Assembly: GCA_004557805.1 (NCBI GenBank) | Contig: SFFS01000009.1 | Location: 1 to 27,136, forward strand | Reading direction: 5' to 3' | Source: Clostridiales bacterium | GTDB lineage: Bacteria; Bacillota; Clostridia; Christensenellales; Aristaeellaceae | Length of the DNA: 27,136 nucleotides | Shown here: positions 23,097 to 27,136 of the stretch, piece by piece | Numbering within the stretch: position 1 is the stretch's first letter | Layout: every line of letters begins with the position of its first letter | Notes under the pieces: model-generated | What the model was told of the DNA's origin: nothing | The model's database searches: none | The model's input: the letters and a program-made list of their open reading frames with translations, nothing else | Position numbers and translations under genes: made by a program

Positions 23097-23532
23097 CTCC
23101 GGGCTTCGTCTCTTTTGCGATCATCGTATTGCTGGCAGCAGATCCTTCCTGCCGCTTTCGTTCCCGGTGACGGCGCTGCTTTTCCCGGTTGCGTTGCTGC
23201 CTCATCACAGCGCCGCAGGAAGCGCAATACTTCTGCCGGGGAGAGGCGGGCGCGTAGCGTTGACCGCAGCGAACGCAAGCGCACGTATACGCCGGGGTAC
23301 ATTCACCGGCATCAAACAGCCTGCTCAGGACGAGCCTGTGCAGCGCCTTGTCACTGGGCAGCACTGCGGTGATAAAGTAGTCACAGTCGATGGCGCCGTC
23401 GTGAATGTCGGGATAACGGGCATTGATGAGATGGCAGGCGCGATCTTCGGGCAGGCAGTAACGATTGGAAAAGTTGGCACACGCTCTTTCTGCCAGCGCT
23501 TTGCATGAACGGATGATGCTTTTGTCTTTCAT
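23065..23532 (-). CDS. Cysteine-rich VLP-type protein of mobilizable elements
   Basis: The 155-residue product has ten or more Cys. The N-terminal part (SCKALAERACANFSNRYCLPEDRAC) and the later CVRCGQRYAPASPRQKYCASCG look like the Cys-rich VLP domain that often lies next to MobV relaxase genes; the second part is a CxxC...CxxC zinc-binding unit. The C-terminus is very basic (RQQRNREKQRRHRERKRQ), suitable for nucleic acid binding. Function is unknown. The ATG at 23530-23532 follows GAGGATTC; an upstream in-frame start lies in a non-coding stretch. Confidence 0.8.
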   Translation of the reverse strand: MKDKSIIRSCKALAERACANFSNRYCLPEDRACHLINARYPDIHDGAIDCDYFITAVLPSDKALHRLVLSRLFDAGECTPAYTCACVRCGQRYAPASPRQKYCASCGAVMRQQRNREKQRRHRERKRQEGSAASNTMIAKETKPGGDPYRKHQNG

Positions 23533-23560
23533 AATGAATCCTCGCTTTCGATGTGTGTAA

Positions 23561-23575
23561 CCCGTTTGAAACGGG
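23561..23575. repeat. Short perfect dyad before the cysteine-rich gene
   Basis: CCCGTTT-G-AAACGGG, 29 bases upstream of the start codon. Could be an operator or a hairpin in the operon mRNA. Confidence 0.4.
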
Positions 23576-23614
23576 AATTGTGTTGGAATGGGGAATGATG
23601 CCATCCGGGAATGA

Positions 23615-23664
23615 TTTGAGGCTGAAACCCTTTGAACCATCTGGATTTTCCGGCCTCAAAGGGG
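23615..23664 (-). other. Shared-arm alternative hairpins at the end of the relaxase gene
   Basis: The segment 23653-23664 can pair through GCCTCAAA with TTTGAGGC (23615-23622), or through TCAAAGGG (23656-23663) with CCCTTTGA (23628-23635). The two pairings exclude each other. The position is directly after the MobV stop and before the cysteine-rich gene. Confidence 0.4.
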
Positions 23665-24660
23665 TTACAGGAACGGCTGATTGTTCCGATTCTGCTCCTG
23701 TCGGGACGTACTCTTGCAGTATTCAGCGACAATCTCCGGCGGGATGCGGGCGAGCTTCTGCTCCAGACGGCGGGTCTGCTCCTGAAGCCTGCCCAGCTCA
23801 AACCGGCTGTCGAGTGCTTTCTGCCGCTCGCGCCGGACGTCCATATCGAGCTGCTCGTTTTCCTTTTTCAGCGTCTTGTTTTCCTCTGTGATGGTAGTGA
23901 ACGCCTGCGCATACTGCTCCAGCTGCGTCTTCATCTTGCCGATGCGCGGCAGCAGCTTGCGGATCAGCGGCATGATTTCTTCCAGACGGCCTTTGGCGTT
24001 CAGCAGGTTCGCGCCGTCCAGCAGGTGGGTGATCTTGTCAGCCAGACGGGTCATCTTCCGGACTTCCGCAGTCATGGCCTTGTATTCCTGCGTGTCCATG
24101 TGCTGGCGTTTCGTTTGGGCCGCGCTCTCGCCCCGGCTAAGGTCTGGATAGCGCGCAGCCATGTATTCGTAATACCGATCCTGCCACTGAATCAGCTTTT
24201 TACGGTTGCCCAGAATCTCCTTGGCGCTGAGCCGGTGATCCGGCGTCAGCGGCACGAAGACCACGTGCATGTGCGGCGTCGCCTCATCCATGTGGATGGT
24301 TGCGGACAGGATGGTGCGCTCGTCCTGCTGACTGCACAGGAAGTCCAGCGAACGCTGATAGTAATCCCGGATGTCCTCCGGGGATTTCCCATCGAAGTAG
24401 CCCGTGCTGACCGAGAACAGCACCTCGACGAGCCGGATGCTGTCGGAGCGCACGCGGCAGTTGGCCTCTCGGATCTGCCGCTCTGCCTCCGCACGGTAGT
24501 GCTGCGGAGGGACGATCAGATGAGTGCTCAGATGCGTCCGCGAGGTGTCGATGTCGGGGTTGCTGGCGTAGGTTTCCTTGGTGCGCTCGTTGTGGGCCTC
24601 AATCCGGCTGATTTCCGGGCCTTTATACTTGGAAAAGCGCATGATGGCGAAATTATTCAG
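23665..24660 (-). CDS. MobV-family relaxase (Pre/Mob, TnpZ-like)
   Basis: The product nicks the transfer origin and leads the element into a recipient. The family N-terminus NNFAIMRFSKYKG is only reached if translation starts at CTG 24658-24660, seven bases after GGAGG; the first ATG (24640-24642) has no ribosome site, so CTG is preferred, giving 331 residues. The family signature HMDEATPHMH is at 123-132 and the conserved EAHNERTKETYASNPDID at about 21-38. The C-terminal third is coiled coil (LKKENEQLDMDVRRERQ). It is downstream of DUF3987 by 45 bases. The transfer origin is expected nearby but I cannot recognise it. Confidence 0.9.
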   Translation of the reverse strand: MNNFAIMRFSKYKGPEISRIEAHNERTKETYASNPDIDTSRTHLSTHLIVPPQHYRAEAERQIREANCRVRSDSIRLVEVLFSVSTGYFDGKSPEDIRDYYQRSLDFLCSQQDERTILSATIHMDEATPHMHVVFVPLTPDHRLSAKEILGNRKKLIQWQDRYYEYMAARYPDLSRGESAAQTKRQHMDTQEYKAMTAEVRKMTRLADKITHLLDGANLLNAKGRLEEIMPLIRKLLPRIGKMKTQLEQYAQAFTTITEENKTLKKENEQLDMDVRRERQKALDSRFELGRLQEQTRRLEQKLARIPPEIVAEYCKSTSRQEQNRNNQPFL

Positions 24661-24705
24661 GGTGATTCCTCCCTCTAAAAATGCTAAAAATGCAGGAAAG
24701 TGGCT

Positions 24706-26217
24706 TTACTGTTCATCGGAAACAATCGGGTTCACATGGATCGTGCGGGAGGGTGGCCTGCCCACACCGCTGTAAAGCGGCGTGTCCCGCCAGATGTAGC
24801 CGTGCTGCTCCAACAGCTCCAAAACGGGCTCCAGTTCCTTCGCGTCGCGGAAGAACCGTCCCCGGCATAGCTGGTACAGGGCAGACTGGCTGATGTCCCG
24901 GACGCGGTGCTTGCGCAGTCTGGACACGACGTGCAGCGCTTTCTCGATGGTTTCGTCGGCGCTGATGATGGAATAGGCGTACATGGCGTGCTGAAATGCG
25001 TACCGCCCGATGCAGATGGCACAACGGATGGTGTCTGCGCTGATGTCCTTGGTCAGCCCTGAGGCTACGTGAATTAGTCCGGCGACCCTCAGAATGAGGC
25101 CGATGAGCTTGCTGCCCCACTCGCGCATATCGCGGGCTTCGTGAATCAGGTATTGCTCCAACCCGTTGCAGACACCTTCCATCAGCTCGACGGCTTCGGG
25201 CGAAAGATGCAGCACGATATCCGTCTCCGGCGGCAGATTCAGCAGCCCATAAATCAGTTCACGGTAATCCTCCTGCACATCCTGCGGAATCGGCGCAGAC
25301 TGGAAGGAGCGGGGCACTGCCGCCGGCGGGATGTTCACGTACAGGAAGCGGGCCAGAAAGCCGCGACCATCGAGCAGACCGTTCTGCATGATCTCGCTCA
25401 GCACGCTGGGCTGTGCCGTCAGGATCATGGACACAGCAGGGTGACGGACGTAATCGGGTTCGCGGTTCAGCCGGTCCACGCGGATGGTGTCGCCGCAGAT
25501 GCCCTTGAGCCAGACGTCCAGATTGGGCTTCTTGGAATAGCGCCCGATGATCGCGTCGAACGCGCCGCCCTCGGCGGAGATCAGCGCCATGCGCCCGCCG
25601 TTGTCCTTGAGCAACTTGACCATCATCTCGCTCGTGCAGTCATCTGTGAAGATTTGGAGGGGCTGGATTGCCGGCAGGTCAGCCAGATTGTCCTGTGCGT
25701 GCTGAAGCTCCAGCTCGGTCATACTGTCGTATTTCTGCTCCAGCTGGCGGTTCAGACGGTTGATCTGCCGCTGAAGCGTCTCGCGCTCCTGACGGCGCTT
25801 GCGGATCTGCGGCTTCAGCTTTTCGTTATGTGCCTGCTCGTAGTCCTCGATGACGGCGGTCATCGCGCGGATGACGGCGGACTTGCGCGCACCTGGATTG
25901 GCGATGATGAACACATACAGGCTGGTTTGCTCAAAGTGTCCCGGGTTGCCCTCCACCCGGACCTTGCCCTGCAGGCAGGTGGCGAGCACGCCGAGCGCGA
26001 CACCGGCGGCCATGTCCACCGGCGTCTGCGTGTGCTCCGCGACGGCGGCAACGTAGGCCTGCAATCGCGGTGGCAGGCAGTGAAGGGGGAATGCGGGCAG
26101 CGTGTCCGCGCTGGGCCTGAGCGGGACATAGGGGTTGAACAGGCCCGGAGCCTGTCCGGTGTTGGAGACGGGATTTTCAGTGTTATTAGGGTTTTTAGCG
26201 GTTAGGATGATACTCAA
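24706..26217 (-). CDS. DUF3987 P-loop protein of the element
   Basis: The 503-residue product matches DUF3987, a family of primase/helicase-like ATPases found in mobile elements. The P-loop reads NPGARKS (107-113), then a coiled region (about 125-165, RQERETLQRQINRLNRQLEQ), a DDCTSEMM segment and an AEGGAFDAIIGRYSK motif (about 215), and MILTAQPSVL, all usual for the family. The C-terminal 90 residues form a winged helix (DISQSALYQLCRGRFF and LEQHGYIWRD). It probably helps replicate or establish the element. A TTG at 26215-26217 is the start, nine bases after GGAGG. It heads the minus-strand operon. Confidence 0.85.
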   Translation of the reverse strand: MSIILTAKNPNNTENPVSNTGQAPGLFNPYVPLRPSADTLPAFPLHCLPPRLQAYVAAVAEHTQTPVDMAAGVALGVLATCLQGKVRVEGNPGHFEQTSLYVFIIANPGARKSAVIRAMTAVIEDYEQAHNEKLKPQIRKRRQERETLQRQINRLNRQLEQKYDSMTELELQHAQDNLADLPAIQPLQIFTDDCTSEMMVKLLKDNGGRMALISAEGGAFDAIIGRYSKKPNLDVWLKGICGDTIRVDRLNREPDYVRHPAVSMILTAQPSVLSEIMQNGLLDGRGFLARFLYVNIPPAAVPRSFQSAPIPQDVQEDYRELIYGLLNLPPETDIVLHLSPEAVELMEGVCNGLEQYLIHEARDMREWGSKLIGLILRVAGLIHVASGLTKDISADTIRCAICIGRYAFQHAMYAYSIISADETIEKALHVVSRLRKHRVRDISQSALYQLCRGRFFRDAKELEPVLELLEQHGYIWRDTPLYSGVGRPPSRTIHVNPIVSDEQ

Positions 26218-26460
26218 ATTGATCTGCCTCCCTTCAAAATGGCCATGTGGAAACCGGGAGAAATGGGAGCCCTAACGAGGCCAAATCCATATTCTTCCTC
26301 TACTATTGACATGTGTGGGAAAAGGGGCTTTGGAATCCTGTTTTCGGGTTTTCTGAGATTTTTTCAAAGTTTTGTATTGTACAAGGTATACCGGTGTGTT
26401 TCTTGCAGCCCAAAAGGCAAAGAAAAAGCATTTGCAGTCATTCGGAAATGGCTTCCAAAG
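26218..26460. other. Gene-free right part of the element
   Basis: No credible gene. It contains two touching palindromes, TTGTACAA (26377-26384) and GGTATACC (26385-26392), and the left arm of the inverted repeat at 26430-26470. It should hold the operon promoter and perhaps the transfer origin, but I could not find clear versions of either. Confidence 0.4.
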
Positions 26461-26470
26461 GACTGCAAAT
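26430..26470. repeat. Inverted repeat at the element/trkH border
   Basis: ATTTGCAGTC (26430-26439) and GACTGCAAAT (26461-26470) are perfect arms; inside, GGAA (26444-26447) and TTCC (26453-26456) also pair. The trkH-like reading begins within this repeat. It is a candidate attachment site. Confidence 0.5.
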
Positions 26471-26722
26471 CTGCTGCTGTTTGCGGCGGGCACGCTGCTG
26501 CTCTGTATCACGGAGGGCGCGCCGCTTGCCAATTGCGTGTTCGAGTTCGCGTCCTCGCTGGGCACGGTGGGCCTGTCCATCGGCCTGACCGGGCCGACAA
26601 CCCGCGCCGCCACGCTGCTGGTGGAGATTGCGGGCATGCTGCTGGGCAGGCTGGAGATATTTCTCGTGTTCACGGGGCTGGGATCGGCGGTGTTCTTAAT
26701 GAGGCAGAGAAGGCGCAGGTGA
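26462..26722 (+). pseudogene. 3' fragment of a TrkH/KtrB potassium transporter gene
   Basis: The frame gives TANLLLFAAGTLLLCITEG, then the last pore loop of TrkH-type transporters, FEFASSLGTVGLSIGLT, then a final membrane helix and a basic tail (MRQRRRR), to TGA 26720-26722. These are the last about 87 residues of a protein normally 450 or longer. The rest is missing: upstream is mobile-element DNA, and no trkH 5' part is seen at the other end of the element. The usual partner gene trkA/ktrA does not follow. Non-functional as it stands. Confidence 0.8.
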
Positions 26723-26859
26723 TGCGGGAAGGCGCGGATCAAATTGAGCCATACGCGTGAAGCGATTCTGAAAAAGCGTCAGGGATTGAGGCGTCCCCGA
26801 CGGCCGGTCATCTCTCAGACGGGTTATATTTGAGAGCAGCTTTCAACCAATATCGCACA
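26723..26859. other. Short intergenic stretch after the trkH fragment
   Basis: No gene, RNA or repeat recognised. Confidence 0.4.
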
Positions 26860-26900
26860 GAGCCGCAGTCCGGCCATTTGGACTGCGGCTCCATTCTTTT
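26860..26900 (+). terminator. Hairpin between the trkH fragment and the LysR gene
   Basis: GAGCCGCAGTCC (26860-26871) and GGACTGCGGCTC (26880-26891) form a perfect 12-bp stem with an 8-base loop, followed by CATTCTTTT on the plus strand. It is also directly after the stop of the minus-strand LysR gene and may serve both directions. Confidence 0.75.
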
Positions 26901-27136
26901 ATTCATATAGTCCGTGATAACAGGGCAATGGGTAATCGGCTTCATAATCTCTGCACAAAGCGATAAAACGTTTGGCAGAAGCCGTAAGAAACTTATCTTT
27001 ATGATAAATGATATGGAATTTTCGGCTGAACCTCAGTCCCTCGACCTTGACGGTATAAATCAGGCCTTGCCGCAAAGCCGGCAGAATCATTCGATGCGGC
27101 AATACGGCAATTCCCAATCCGCTGATTACGGCATTG
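26899..27136 (-). CDS. LysR-family transcriptional regulator, C-terminal part only
   Basis: The frame is open to the window edge; 78 codons plus the stop are visible. NAVISGLGIAVLPHRMI is the conserved end of the LysR substrate-binding domain (second subdomain, hinge back), followed by GLIYTVKVEGLRFSRKFHIIYHKDKFLT and a final helix. The DNA-binding N-terminus is outside the window. Target unknown. Because the start is cut off, nothing can be said about its promoter. Confidence 0.8.
   Translation of the reverse strand, partial: NAVISGLGIAVLPHRMILPALRQGLIYTVKVEGLRFSRKFHIIYHKDKFLTASAKRFIALCRDYEADYPLPCYHGLYE

Larger units (their letters stand above)
20720..26460. mobile_element. Integrative mobilizable element (Tn4451-like class), ends approximate
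   Basis: All genes from 20806 to 26217 are on the minus strand and belong to the set found in mobilizable Firmicutes elements: large serine recombinase, winged-helix accessory gene, cysteine-rich VLP protein, MobV relaxase and a DUF3987 protein. There is no conjugation machinery, so it would need a helper. Composition is somewhat less GC-rich than the host genes. The left end should lie between the recombinase stop and the GGDEF start; the right end between 26220 and the trkH fragment. Imperfect inverted repeats at 20723-20758 and 26430-26470 are candidate attachment sites but are not proven. Confidence 0.7.

Noticed and set aside
1..27136. CRISPR array
   Set aside because: No regularly spaced repeats of 24-40 bases and no cas genes were seen. 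The repeats at 22630-22927 are too short.

Overview
The window looks like chromosome from a high-GC, anaerobic, gut-type member of the Clostridia. The grounds are SpoIIIE-type DNA translocase, strong AGGAGG ribosome sites, SigA-type promoters with 17-base spacers, Clostridia-like tRNA and leuS genes, and a Tn4451-like mobilizable element. I cannot name the species. Codon use is GC-rich and TAA/TGA end all intact genes I checked.

Layout. 1-188: edge DNA of low GC with a possible gene tail. 189-5000: a secreted metallo-beta-lactamase-fold protein (minus), then on the plus strand an XRE regulator, a fused ABC exporter, and a secreted DUF3298/RsiV-like protein whose ribosome site sits inside a terminator hairpin. 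5001-9013: spoIIIE/ftsK plus a short-chain dehydrogenase. 9014-9852: terminators and a two-module DUF1508 protein (minus). 9940-10473: five tRNA genes (Val, Asp, Phe, Gly, Cys) from one strong promoter. 10655-11560: deoC with a long leader. 11561-12200: decayed DNA with a frameshifted XRE gene. 12204-14624: leuS (minus), divergent from an isolated holin gene.

15071-18252 is the most unusual region. The 3' two thirds of a tetR gene (minus) abuts, head to head, the 3' part of a large plus-strand gene. That gene carries the end of an FMN-binding domain, three c-type heme motifs, a sulfite-oxidase-fold molybdopterin domain and its Ig-like dimerization domain. Both genes lack their 5' ends at the same point (about 15607-15610), as expected from one deletion or a mis-join. 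A second secreted sulfite-oxidase-fold protein follows. Together they look like the remains of an extracytoplasmic electron-transfer (anaerobic respiration) module.

18332-20630 (minus) is a tight three-gene unit: membrane GGDEF diguanylate cyclase, a two-helix membrane protein, and an Mrr-family restriction endonuclease. About 20720-26460 is an integrative mobilizable element: large serine recombinase, small winged-helix gene with an internal TAG, a small unannotated ORF, a cysteine-rich VLP-type protein, a MobV relaxase with a probable CTG start, and a DUF3987 P-loop protein, all on the minus strand. To its right is an orphan 3' fragment of a trkH/ktrB potassium transporter, and the window ends inside a LysR-family gene (minus).
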